DNA of 64,000 nt from Chitinophagaceae bacterium. Its GTDB lineage: Bacteria > Bacteroidota > Bacteroidia > Chitinophagales > Chitinophagaceae. The position numbers and the translations under genes are program-made. Shown here piece after piece: positions 26,478 through 35,200 of this stretch (positions within the stretch are counted from its first letter, which is position 1; every line of letters starts with the position of its first letter). The stretch lies in the NCBI GenBank assembly GCA_016720565.1, contig JADKKJ010000011.1:930001-994000 (forward strand), in the 5' to 3' direction. The notes below the pieces were generated by a model. It saw only the letters and a list, made by a program, of their open reading frames with translations, did not search any database and was not told the DNA's origin.

Positions 26478-27172
26478 GATCTTAATGCGTTGATGATCTT
26501 TTGTGCCCCTTCATCCACGTTAACAATAGCGGTATCTATTACCAGTTCTGCTTTATTGGGAGGAAAGTAGGGGGCTGATACACCGGTGAAATCCTTGATC
26601 TCCCCTTTCAGGGCTTTTTCATAAAGGCCTTTGGTATCACGTTGCATACATACAGAAATATCGGTGGAAACGTGGACCTCAATGAAGCGATCACACATGC
26701 CCCGGATCTGGTCACGAATATCAGCATAAGGAGAGATCAAAGAAACCACCACCAGCTTTCCCTGTGATTCCAGGATCTTGGCCATATAGCCAACATTCAG
26801 GTTATGGCGTTTACGTGATTCCTCATCAAAGCCGGTAAGTTTTATGGCGTTGCGTATCTCATCTCCATCCAGCAAAACAGGGGTCAGGCCTTTTTTCTGC
26901 AGTTTTTCTATTACCGACCTTGCCAAAGTTGTTTTACCTGAGCCGCTGAGTCCGGTAAGAAATACAACACCGGGTTTTATTTTCAGTTTTGTAAAATGAT
27001 CCCAGATCTCATCAAAAGCGTAATAAGAAAATATCTTGACAAGGGAATCGATAAGTCCTATGGAAAGCGAAACCAGCAGGTTGCCGGTAAAAATATAGGA
27101 CACGATAAAGGTGATCAGCACCGAATAGAATCGGTACACGATGGCCTTTATCCATTGTTGTTTCTTGAACAT
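26474..27172 (-). CDS. cysC: DUF2061-adenylylsulfate kinase fusion (CysC domain)
   Basis: 232 residues in two parts. Residues 1-62 are a DUF2061 membrane domain (KAIVYRFYSVLITFIVSY, then a second hydrophobic stretch). Residues 66-232 are a full APS kinase: Walker A GLSGSGKTT, DGDEIRNAI, SLISPYADIRDQIR and RDTKGLYEKALKGEIKDFTG. It phosphorylates APS to PAPS, the donor for the sulfotransferase two genes downstream. The membrane domain would hold PAPS synthesis at the inner membrane. The family normally has DGDN(V/I)R; here Asn is Glu. Confidence 0.9.
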   Translation of the reverse strand: MFKKQQWIKAIVYRFYSVLITFIVSYIFTGNLLVSLSIGLIDSLVKIFSYYAFDEIWDHFTKLKIKPGVVFLTGLSGSGKTTLARSVIEKLQKKGLTPVLLDGDEIRNAIKLTGFDEESRKRHNLNVGYMAKILESQGKLVVVSLISPYADIRDQIRGMCDRFIEVHVSTDISVCMQRDTKGLYEKALKGEIKDFTGVSAPYFPPNKAELVIDTAIVNVDEGAQKIINALRS

Positions 27173-27187
27173 AGGGACGCAATATAA

Positions 27188-27904
27188 TTATTCCTTATTG
27201 TAAGCTGCATGAAGCCTGGCTTCCATTTCATTGGCAAGCTTTTCCCCGGCGGGGGTATTCATCGATCGAAGATGGTAGATCATTTCACGCAGGGTGTTTT
27301 CATCCTCGATGGGTTCTTTTTCGTCTCCCTCTTTCCGGAGCAACACCCGGGAGCTATTGAACAGTTCATTTACCCAATCATTCACTAATCCGTCAATTAC
27401 CAGATGGATCCGATCTGTTTTACCCCGGTTGGCAATGGAATGCGGCAGGTTAAAATTGCAATACCAGCATTCGCCTTCTTTTAATTGTAAAACATCGCCC
27501 CCCACCCTGAAATCAACTTTATCATTTGTGTAAATGGGTATATGGATGCGGAAAGCGCCGTTCTCATAACTAAGTTCTGCATCCATATGTTCTTTGATAA
27601 TGGAACCCGCGCTGAGTTTTAGTAATCGTACGGCCTGCAAAGGACAGTGAAAGTAATGAAGCACCAGCTGGAAATAGGGGGAGACCTTAAGTAGTTCGGT
27701 GTCCTGGTAAGTGATATTTTCGATCGGAGAAATAAATACATTTCCCGAATTGCCATCGGTGCTTCTTAAGGAAATAGCACTCCATTCTCCCTCATAATCC
27801 CGTTTTTGGTAATGCAGGGGCCATGAGAGGGAGGTTAAAGCATCCAGCTCTTTTTTCAGCTGCACCGCATCGAAATTCAGGTCGAATTTAATATAGTGGA
27901 TCAT
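27188..27904 (-). CDS. Aspartyl/asparaginyl beta-hydroxylase-family protein
   Basis: 238 residues. Residues 1-170 form the cupin-like AspH domain, with ALTSLSWPLHYQKRDYEGEW, VRLLKLSAGSIIKEHMDAEL (metal His), VGGDVLQLKEGECWYCN and LPHSIANRGKTDRIHLVID (distal His and 2OG Arg). The C-terminal 60 residues are charged and helical. It would hydroxylate an Asp/Asn or a related group. It overlaps the upstream metallophosphatase-like gene by 4 bp and is 15 nt before the APS kinase, so it is part of the same operon. Confidence 0.85.
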   Translation of the reverse strand: MIHYIKFDLNFDAVQLKKELDALTSLSWPLHYQKRDYEGEWSAISLRSTDGNSGNVFISPIENITYQDTELLKVSPYFQLVLHYFHCPLQAVRLLKLSAGSIIKEHMDAELSYENGAFRIHIPIYTNDKVDFRVGGDVLQLKEGECWYCNFNLPHSIANRGKTDRIHLVIDGLVNDWVNELFNSSRVLLRKEGDEKEPIEDENTLREMIYHLRSMNTPAGEKLANEMEARLHAAYNKE

Positions 27905-28797
27905 GAAAGGATCTTCCTCTCAGCGCTTGGAAGATCTTTCCAGCGGTTTTCCCTGGCGCCGATCACCAGGTTCCTGAAATGAACAGCCATCCTTTCTCCT
28001 TTATCATTAAAAAGGAAGTCGATTTTTCCAAGTACCAGGCCGCCATATCCGGAATAGTTGAGGATCACCTCCTGGCGGTTTTTATTAAAACTGGTGGTGG
28101 GAGTGCGCACTATAAGTCCGCTGCCGGTTCCAATGATCATATCAATATCTGTTGATCTGTTGGCCAGTGTATGATCACTTAGTCTTTTGTTTTTATCTGC
28201 GCCCAGGTTTGAAAGGCAGATCACCAACTGGCAATCTTTTTCTTTTTTCAGCAGGCGGGAGGTTTCAAGGGCATGTATCATAGGATTGCCACTGCCTGCT
28301 TCCAGATTGGCAGTAATAACACCCAGGCGGATCTTTCCTTTTGAAATGATACGATATGGGTTAGCGTTTTCAGCCAGGTGTGCCGGATGATGGCTAATGG
28401 CCGGTAATCGGTGAACAGAAACCGCCTGTTTAAGGTTATCTATCCCCGTATTAATATTTAAGGCATCATATTCAAGCTCTGCCGCCATTTCAAATAGTTC
28501 AGGTTTCATACCTCCTGCATCTACCAGGATATGATTCTTCCATTCTTTCCTGATCTCACTCACCACATTATGCAGTGAACGAAAGCCACCCAGGCCATCA
28601 TAAGCAGAACCATCGGATATCCGATTCCATTGGGTTCCCATATCGGAGGTATGTAAAAGCGTAAAGGAGTTGTCATTGCTGAATTCACCACCGTAAACAG
28701 AGGGGGCAAACCCCGCAAAAGAACTGATAGGGTTCGCGGCAACAATGGCTGCAGCGGCAAGCGCTCCTTTTTTAACGAATGATCTTCTGGAACTCAT
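27901..28797 (-). CDS. Tat-exported metallophosphatase-like protein with degenerate active site
   Basis: 298 residues. It starts with a Tat-like signal (SSRRSFVKKGALAAAAIVAA). The remaining part follows the 5'-nucleotidase/SoxB metallophosphatase order (FTLLHTSDMG, LVDAGGMK, YDALNINTG, RLGVITANLE, CQLVICLSNLG), but the metal ligands are changed: DMG instead of DxH, DAGG instead of GD, NTG instead of GNHE. The catalytic site is thus probably dead. It is the first gene of the sulfation operon; a binding or scaffold role in the periplasm is an inference. Confidence 0.7.
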   Translation of the reverse strand: MSSRRSFVKKGALAAAAIVAANPISSFAGFAPSVYGGEFSNDNSFTLLHTSDMGTQWNRISDGSAYDGLGGFRSLHNVVSEIRKEWKNHILVDAGGMKPELFEMAAELEYDALNINTGIDNLKQAVSVHRLPAISHHPAHLAENANPYRIISKGKIRLGVITANLEAGSGNPMIHALETSRLLKKEKDCQLVICLSNLGADKNKRLSDHTLANRSTDIDMIIGTGSGLIVRTPTTSFNKNRQEVILNYSGYGGLVLGKIDFLFNDKGERMAVHFRNLVIGARENRWKDLPSAERKILS

Positions 28798-28943
28798 AAT
28801 TGGTTTTTGGTTGCGACTGATTCAGGTATCAGCTACCAAACTACATATTTTTTTCAAAATTCCATTAGACGATTTTTTATTTCCCATTAAAGGAATTTAC
28901 TGGAAAAAATCTCTATATTTATTTTTTATAAATCAACCAACAC

Positions 28944-29483
28944 ATGGAAGGTACTATTGCAGAGATCAGAATGTTTGCCGGAAATTTTAATCCACGAACC
29001 TGGGCATTTTGCAGCGGGCAAATCCTTTCGATCGCGACGAATACAGCCCTGTTTTCATTACTGGGAACTACTTATGGTGGAAACGGAACGACCACTTTTG
29101 CCCTGCCTGATCTAAGGGGAAGGGTACCGGTAGGTACAGGAACAGGTCCGGGCCTGTCTAATATTCAACTTGGCCAGGTGGCAGGAACGCCTACTGTAAC
29201 CCTGCTTCAAACTAATATGCCTGCACATACCCATGTGGTTAGCGGTTCATTAACCATGGGTGCAAAGAATGGCGCTGGTAACAGTATCAGTCCTACGGGT
29301 AATTATCCTGCCCAGGGCGGTACCAATGCTTATTCCAGTACGCAGGATGCGCAAATGGCGCCCTTAAATGGGGCTTTATCTGTAGCAAATGCAGGAGGTA
29401 GTCAACCTTTCAGCATAATGCCTCCTTACCTGGGTATGAATTATATTATCTGTCTGTTTGGAATATTTCCTTCCAGGAATTAA
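28944..29483 (+). CDS. Phage-tail-collar domain protein (microcystin-dependent-protein-like)
   Basis: 179 residues. MEGTIAEIRMFAGNFNPRTW, then FCSGQILSI, LFSLLGTTYGGNG and TTFALPDLRGRVP form the collar domain (about 5-60). A Gly/Thr/Asn-rich middle and the end QPFSIMPPYLGMNYIICL are typical of MdpB-like proteins, which are common outside phages. No signal peptide. These proteins resemble short tail-fibre receptor-binding parts. It is paired with the next gene and divergent from the sulfation operon. Confidence 0.85.
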   Translation: MEGTIAEIRMFAGNFNPRTWAFCSGQILSIATNTALFSLLGTTYGGNGTTTFALPDLRGRVPVGTGTGPGLSNIQLGQVAGTPTVTLLQTNMPAHTHVVSGSLTMGAKNGAGNSISPTGNYPAQGGTNAYSSTQDAQMAPLNGALSVANAGGSQPFSIMPPYLGMNYIICLFGIFPSRN

Positions 29484-29508
29484 TTCTTTTAAAAAAAATT
29501 GAACTGTC

Positions 29509-30066
29509 ATGGAAGGTACGCTCGCTGAGATAAGATTATTTGCCGGGAATTTTAATCCCCGAAGCTGGGCTTTATGTAATGGCCAATTATTATCAATTGC
29601 CTCATACACCGCAGTATTTGCCTTGTTAGGAACCACCTATGGTGGAAACGGAACGACCACTTTTGCGCTTCCTGATTTCAGGGGTCGCAGTGGATTTGGC
29701 GCTCATTTCAGCTCGGGCCCCGGTCTCCCCAATATTGACCTGGGAGAGTTAGCTGGAACCGAATCAATCACTCTGGTAAGCACTCAACTTCCTGTACATA
29801 ATCATTCATTAAATGGAGTGGCTTCGCTTACCCAGGGGGCCAATGCAGAAAGAGAAGCCACTAATGCCAATCCTTCCACGCGTTATCCAGGTATTGTAAG
29901 TGGTGGAAATGCCTATTCTACCAGTTCAGATTCAAATATGGCGGCGATCATTAATAATATAACGCTATCTCCAGCGGGTTCGAACCAGCCATTTTCTATA
30001 CGCCCACCCTATCTGGGGCTGAACTTTATTATTTGTTTAGAGGGGATCTTTCCAAGCAGGAACTAA
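29509..30066 (+). CDS. Phage-tail-collar domain protein (paralogue)
   Basis: 185 residues, starting MEGTLAEIRLFAGNFNPRSW and sharing most motifs with the preceding gene (TTYGGNGTTTFALPDFRGR, QPFSIRPPYLGLNFIICL). The middle part, with ERE and NPSTRYPG, differs, so the variation is in the probable exposed loop. 25 nt separate it from its paralogue. No phage structural genes are near. Role unknown; a secreted or surface adhesin is possible. Confidence 0.85.
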   Translation: MEGTLAEIRLFAGNFNPRSWALCNGQLLSIASYTAVFALLGTTYGGNGTTTFALPDFRGRSGFGAHFSSGPGLPNIDLGELAGTESITLVSTQLPVHNHSLNGVASLTQGANAEREATNANPSTRYPGIVSGGNAYSTSSDSNMAAIINNITLSPAGSNQPFSIRPPYLGLNFIICLEGIFPSRN

Positions 30067-30071
30067 TCATC

Positions 30072-31220
30072 ATGTTAAAAGCTGGTATATTATTTCCCCG
30101 GTCGGGTATCTATCCCCTGCTCGGCAGTGATTTTATTGCAGGGATCCGTTCCTCCTTAAAGGCTTTGGGAATACAGGAAGAGGTGGAATTAATGCTGGAG
30201 CCTATTGGCTTTGGCTCAGACAAAAAAGAATTGTATCAAAAAGCGGAACTATTATTTCTGGTCGAGAATGCTGATATTTTAATCGCTTTCATCGATCAGC
30301 GTATATCCGATACAATTTACCCCTTACCTGGCGCATTGGACAAGCCCCTGGTCATAGTAAACCCGGGAGCGAACTATGCTTTGAACTGGGTAGCTCCTGA
30401 TAATGTTATTTTTCTTGACCTGGAGGAAGTGTTACTATGCCGACTGACAGGAAAAAAGGCCGCAGACCAAAATATTGAAAAAGCGGCTCTTGCCATTTCC
30501 TATTATGATGGTGGTTACCATCATGGTCATGCTATGGTGAGCCCATTTTTGGAAAAAGGTACTATCGTACATACTTATGTTAGTCCACTAAAGAAGGCTG
30601 ATTTTTCCATAGCCCCGCTTGCTCAATTCTTAAAGGATAATGAAGAGATATCTACGATTCTCGGTTTGTTTTCAGGAGAAGAATCTGATCAATTCTTAAA
30701 GGAGCTGGTTGACTTAAAGCTGGGCCGGCCTATCAAAATATTCGGGTCTCCTTTTATGCTGGGAGAACAAAACAGTAAGTCGACCGATCTTTCAGCGGAT
30801 ATTGAACTAAGCGGATACCTGCCCTGGCATTCGGGACTGGATAATAAGGAAAACAACCAGTTTAAGGAGCAGTTAAAGCAGGATACAGGGAAGCCGGCTA
30901 ATTTATTTTCTTTATTAGGATGGGAATCAGGATTGCTATTGAAAGAATACCTGAACCTGGATATAGCCCGGCGAAATCCGGGTGCATTACTAGGTTCCTT
31001 ATCAGAAAAAGGGTTTAGCACACCAAGAGGGGAAATGGTCCTGGATCCAGTCACAAAACACCTGCTGGGGCCGGTTTTTGAATCAACACAAAATGGAGCA
31101 GAAAAAAGTTTAAAGCCAGCCTTGGATACAGATCAAAGCCTTGCTGAATGGAAAATACTGGTTGAAAAAAGCGTACTGGAAGATTCATCCGGCTGGACAA
31201 ATACCTATCTCTGCAGTTAA
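30072..31220 (+). CDS. Type-1 periplasmic-binding-fold protein without signal peptide
   Basis: 382 residues from ATG 30072, 5 nt after the collar gene stop (the frame is open further upstream, within that gene). KAGILFPRSGIYPLLGSDFIAG matches the opening of branched-chain amino-acid ABC-binding proteins (Peripla_BP_6 type), and ADILIAFIDQRISD and KPLVIVNPGANY fit their first lobe. Unlike true transport proteins it has no signal peptide, and no ABC transporter genes follow. It is therefore probably a cytoplasmic ligand sensor. Function unknown. Confidence 0.6.
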   Translation: MLKAGILFPRSGIYPLLGSDFIAGIRSSLKALGIQEEVELMLEPIGFGSDKKELYQKAELLFLVENADILIAFIDQRISDTIYPLPGALDKPLVIVNPGANYALNWVAPDNVIFLDLEEVLLCRLTGKKAADQNIEKAALAISYYDGGYHHGHAMVSPFLEKGTIVHTYVSPLKKADFSIAPLAQFLKDNEEISTILGLFSGEESDQFLKELVDLKLGRPIKIFGSPFMLGEQNSKSTDLSADIELSGYLPWHSGLDNKENNQFKEQLKQDTGKPANLFSLLGWESGLLLKEYLNLDIARRNPGALLGSLSEKGFSTPRGEMVLDPVTKHLLGPVFESTQNGAEKSLKPALDTDQSLAEWKILVEKSVLEDSSGWTNTYLCS

Positions 31221-31223
31221 CAG

Positions 31224-32165
31224 ATGGAACCATTAACTGCCATAGTTCTTTGTAATGATAGCATCGCGATACATGCGGTGCAAACACTGGCCTTTCATCA
31301 GCAATTGATGGCTGTGGCTATACCGGCGTCAAACAAGGAAGTGATCCGGGAGGTACGTGAGATCTTACCAACTAACATTCCGGTAATTGAATTGAATAAA
31401 AAGGAATGGAAGCAGCAGGTGAAGGCTTTGTTTTCATCACCTGGTTCAAACCTGGGCCTGTTGATGACCTTCCCCTGGAAATTAGACAGGGATACTATTT
31501 GTTTGCCGGCCCGTGGATTTTATAATTTTCATTATGGACTTCTTCCTCAATACCGCGGGGCAGACCCTTTGTTTTACCAGGTAAAGAACCGGGAGCCTTT
31601 CGCAGGATTGACGATTCACCTGGTGGAAGAGGCAATGGATGAGGGAAATATAGTGATGCAGGAAAAAATGCAGCTGAAAAAGAATTATACGTATGGATGG
31701 CTGAAGAACAGCATGTCATTTTTAGGTGGACAGATGGCCGGGAAACTAATGGAGATACTTAGTTACAGTGAGAAACTGATTACCAGGCCACAGGATAAAG
31801 AGAAGGCGGTATGGTTTAACCGGCCGGGACCAGAACAGGTGATGATCAATTGGGAGGAAATGGACAGTGATGATACGATCGCCCTGATCAATGCCTGCAA
31901 CCCATGGAATAAAGGGGCCGGTGCTTTTATAAATGGTATGGTCATTAAGATCCTGGAGGCAGAAAAAGTTTCGGATAGTAAATCAGAAAATTTCCTTCCG
32001 GGCAGGATAATTATTTTAAATTCGGGGGACGTTCTGGTGGTCACAGCCGACCATTCAATGATCAAACTAAAGATCATTTATACTCCCGAGGGATTCATGA
32101 GCGCCGGGAGGTTAATAGAATACGGTATAAAAGAAGGGGATATGTTCTCCCGACCTATAAAATAA
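31224..32165 (+). CDS. Formyltransferase-family protein (Fmt-like)
   Basis: 313 residues, starting 3 nt after the previous stop. The formyltransferase core is present: GLLMTFPWKL, NFHYGLLPQYRGADPLF (catalytic Asn and His; usual HPSLLP has Gly for Ser) and EAMDEGNIVMQ (catalytic Asp). The C-terminal part (about 205-313) resembles an OB-like domain. It uses 10-formyl-THF to formylate an amine. It is not the housekeeping Fmt by context; a sugar-amine or peptide formyl group is more likely, in keeping with a modification cluster. Confidence 0.8.
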   Translation: MEPLTAIVLCNDSIAIHAVQTLAFHQQLMAVAIPASNKEVIREVREILPTNIPVIELNKKEWKQQVKALFSSPGSNLGLLMTFPWKLDRDTICLPARGFYNFHYGLLPQYRGADPLFYQVKNREPFAGLTIHLVEEAMDEGNIVMQEKMQLKKNYTYGWLKNSMSFLGGQMAGKLMEILSYSEKLITRPQDKEKAVWFNRPGPEQVMINWEEMDSDDTIALINACNPWNKGAGAFINGMVIKILEAEKVSDSKSENFLPGRIIILNSGDVLVVTADHSMIKLKIIYTPEGFMSAGRLIEYGIKEGDMFSRPIK

Positions 32166-32167
32166 AT

Positions 32168-32181
32168 ACCCGATCGGGTAA
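32168..32181. repeat. Perfect 14-bp palindrome TACCCGATCGGGTA
   Basis: It lies in the 37-bp gap before the giant secreted protein, 22 nt from its start. The position and symmetry fit an operator. No T-run follows, so it is not a terminator. Confidence 0.4.
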
Positions 32182-32202
32182 GATCGGAACTAAAAACCGC
32201 AT

Positions 32203-35200
32203 ATGAGATCAATTCTAAGGCATTTTCCTGCTAAACTCCTGATCCTTCTATTGTTCTGCTTTCAGTTAAATAAAGCAGAAGCACAAACTACCCTGGCAGC
32301 AGGTGACCTTGCCTTTGTTGGATATATCAGCGCCGATGATGGCGTTAATGGCAGTACCCAGGATGATGAGTTTTCTTTTATTCTATTAAAAGATATTAAC
32401 TCCGGGACCATCATCAACTTCACCGATTTCGGATGGCTCACTGCAGGCGCTTTTCAAACAGCAAATCCATGTGGTGCCAATACTGGTGCGATAAATGATG
32501 GTATCATTCGGTGGACTTCCACTTCCGCACTAACCTGCGGCACACAAATTCGCATCAAATGTAAATATGGATTAACCGCAACTACTGGTACGGTTACCGG
32601 TATTCAGGCTTGTAATAATGATGCTGCTGCTTTCCTGAGCCTTTCCATTGGTGGAGACCAGATCTTTGCCTACCAGGGATTACATACTTCACCTACGCTT
32701 ATCGCAGGCATTAGCCTGAACAAAGCCTGGGATGCCAGCCTGGTAGCCTGCTTTTTTTCTTCCAACTCTTCTGTACTTCCGGCTGCGTTGGCAAGCGCAA
32801 ATAATACCGCGATCACAGCTGGTATCAACGCAAAATATAATTGTTCTACCGCAAATAATATTCCTGCTGTATTGATACCTGCTATCAATAATGCGGCCAA
32901 CTGGAATACTGATAATACATTCGCTCCACCAGTTCCCGTTGCATTCAATTTACCGCTTGCCTGCAGTTTCAGTTGCGTGGCTGGACCAACTATTTTCGCT
33001 TCGCCAGTTACAGGAACGATCACTGCATGCGCAGGAACCGCTTCTGTGGATCCTGATCTTCAGCAATTCAGTGTAAGTGGAGCACAGCTTACAGGTAATA
33101 TTAATATCACTGCACCAACGAATTTCCAGATCTCAACTACAATTGGCAGTGGTTATACCGGCAGTATCACACTTACCCAATCTGGTGGAATAGTAACTGC
33201 CACTACTATCTATGTACGTTCCGCGGCAACAGCTCCTGCCGGCCCTATCAGTGGTAATGTTAATTTAACGTCCGCCGGAGCAACTGCAGTTGATGTGGCT
33301 GTTTCAGGGACCATCAATCCTATTCCTGATGCCATTGCTACGCCTGCGTCCCAGACCGTATGCTCTGGCACTCCTATCACATCTATTGTAGTTTCAGGTG
33401 CAGTACCATCAACTACTTTCAACTGGTCACGTGATAATACGGTTGCTGTAACAGGCATTGCCGCCAATGGTAGCGGTGATATTTCCGGAACCTTGGTAAA
33501 TACAACCGGCTCCCCGGTCACCGTTGCTTTCACGATCACACCAATAGCCAATGGTTGTACTGGTACTCCGATCACAGCAACTGTTCTGGTTAACCCAGCG
33601 CCGAATGCAACGATCACCGGCGGTAATAATATTACCTGCCAGGGTGTTACCACCACTTTATCGTCACCAAATATTCCGGGAGTTACCTATAACTGGGAAA
33701 GAAGCCTGTCGGGTTTAACCGGAAGTTTTTCAGCATCCGGATCTGGTCCAACATTAGGAGTTACCAGTTCAGGTATTTACCGTTTTGTAGCTACTGATGG
33801 AAATGGTTGCAGTGCTACCAGCGATACCAATAATGTTACAGTGGCTGATTATGTATTCAATGGTTCACTTGCTGTTGGTGATGCACAGCAAACCGGCAGA
33901 CTCAATCGTTTTGCTGCCTTATCAACCTGTGCTGTGCCAAAGGTTTGTCCTGGAACTTTCACCACAACAGGTAGCCGATACTATGATGTATATTCCATAA
34001 CAAATCCGCGAGCCGTACCGGTTTGTGCTACGATAGGTATTGCATCGGGATGTGGAACCAGTATATTCTCTGTGGCCTATTTAGGCAGCTTTGATCCGCT
34101 GAATCTCTGTACAAATTACCTGGCCGATCCGGGTAGTTCATTCCCGGGCGTTGCCTATTATGAAGCGACCATCCCAGCAGGTGCAACTATTCAAATTGTG
34201 GTGCATGAGGTGAATGTGGGTACTGGTTGCGGAAACTATACGGTGACCGTAGACCTTCCAAGGGAAACACCTGCTGTGATATCGGGTGCGCCTGCATCTC
34301 CTGTATGTGCCGGTTCAACACAGACATTAACTGCAAGTGTGGCCGACACGTATTTATGGAGTCCTGGTGGTCAGACAACTCAATCAATAAACGTAAACCC
34401 TGTCAGCAATACAACCTATTCTGTTACGCTGGGATATGGAAACAATGGCTGTTCTGCAGTTACACCTTCAGTAACGATAAATGTAAATGCGTTACCAGAT
34501 GCAACGATCACCGGCGGTAATAATATTACCTGCCAGGGTGTTACCACCACTTTATCGTCACCAAATATTCCGGGAGTTACCTATAACTGGGAAAGAAGCC
34601 TGTCGGGTTTAACCGGAAGTTTTTCAGCAGCCGGATCTGGTCCAACATTAGGAGTTACCAGTTCAGGTATTTACCGTTTTGTAGCTACTGATGGAAATGG
34701 TTGCAGTGCTACCAGCGATACCAATAATGTTACAGTGGCTGATTATGTATTCAATGGTTCACTTGCTGCTGGTGATGCACAGCAAACCGGCAGACTCAAT
34801 CGTTTTGCTGCCTTATCAACCTGTGCTGTGCCAAAGGTTTGTCCTGGAACTTTCACCACAACAGGTAGCCGATACTATGATGTATATTCCATAACAAATC
34901 CGCGAGCCGTACCGGTTTGTGCTACGATAGGTATTGCATCGGGATGTGGAACCAGTATATTCTCTGTGGCCTATTTAGGCAGCTTTGATCCGCTGAATCT
35001 CTGTACAAATTACCTGGCCGATCCGGGTAGTTCATTCCCGGGCGTTGCGTATTATGAAGCGACCATCCCAGCAGGTGCAACTATTCAAATTGTGGTGCAT
35101 GAGGTGAATGTGGGTACTGGTTGCGGAAACTATACGGTGACCGTAGACCTTCCAAGGGATCCATCTGCCGCTACTCCTGTTCCAGCCTCAATTAACTGCG

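Noticed and set aside
28944..30066. Prophage
   Set aside because: Only collar-domain proteins are present; no capsid, terminase, portal, integrase or lysis genes nearby.
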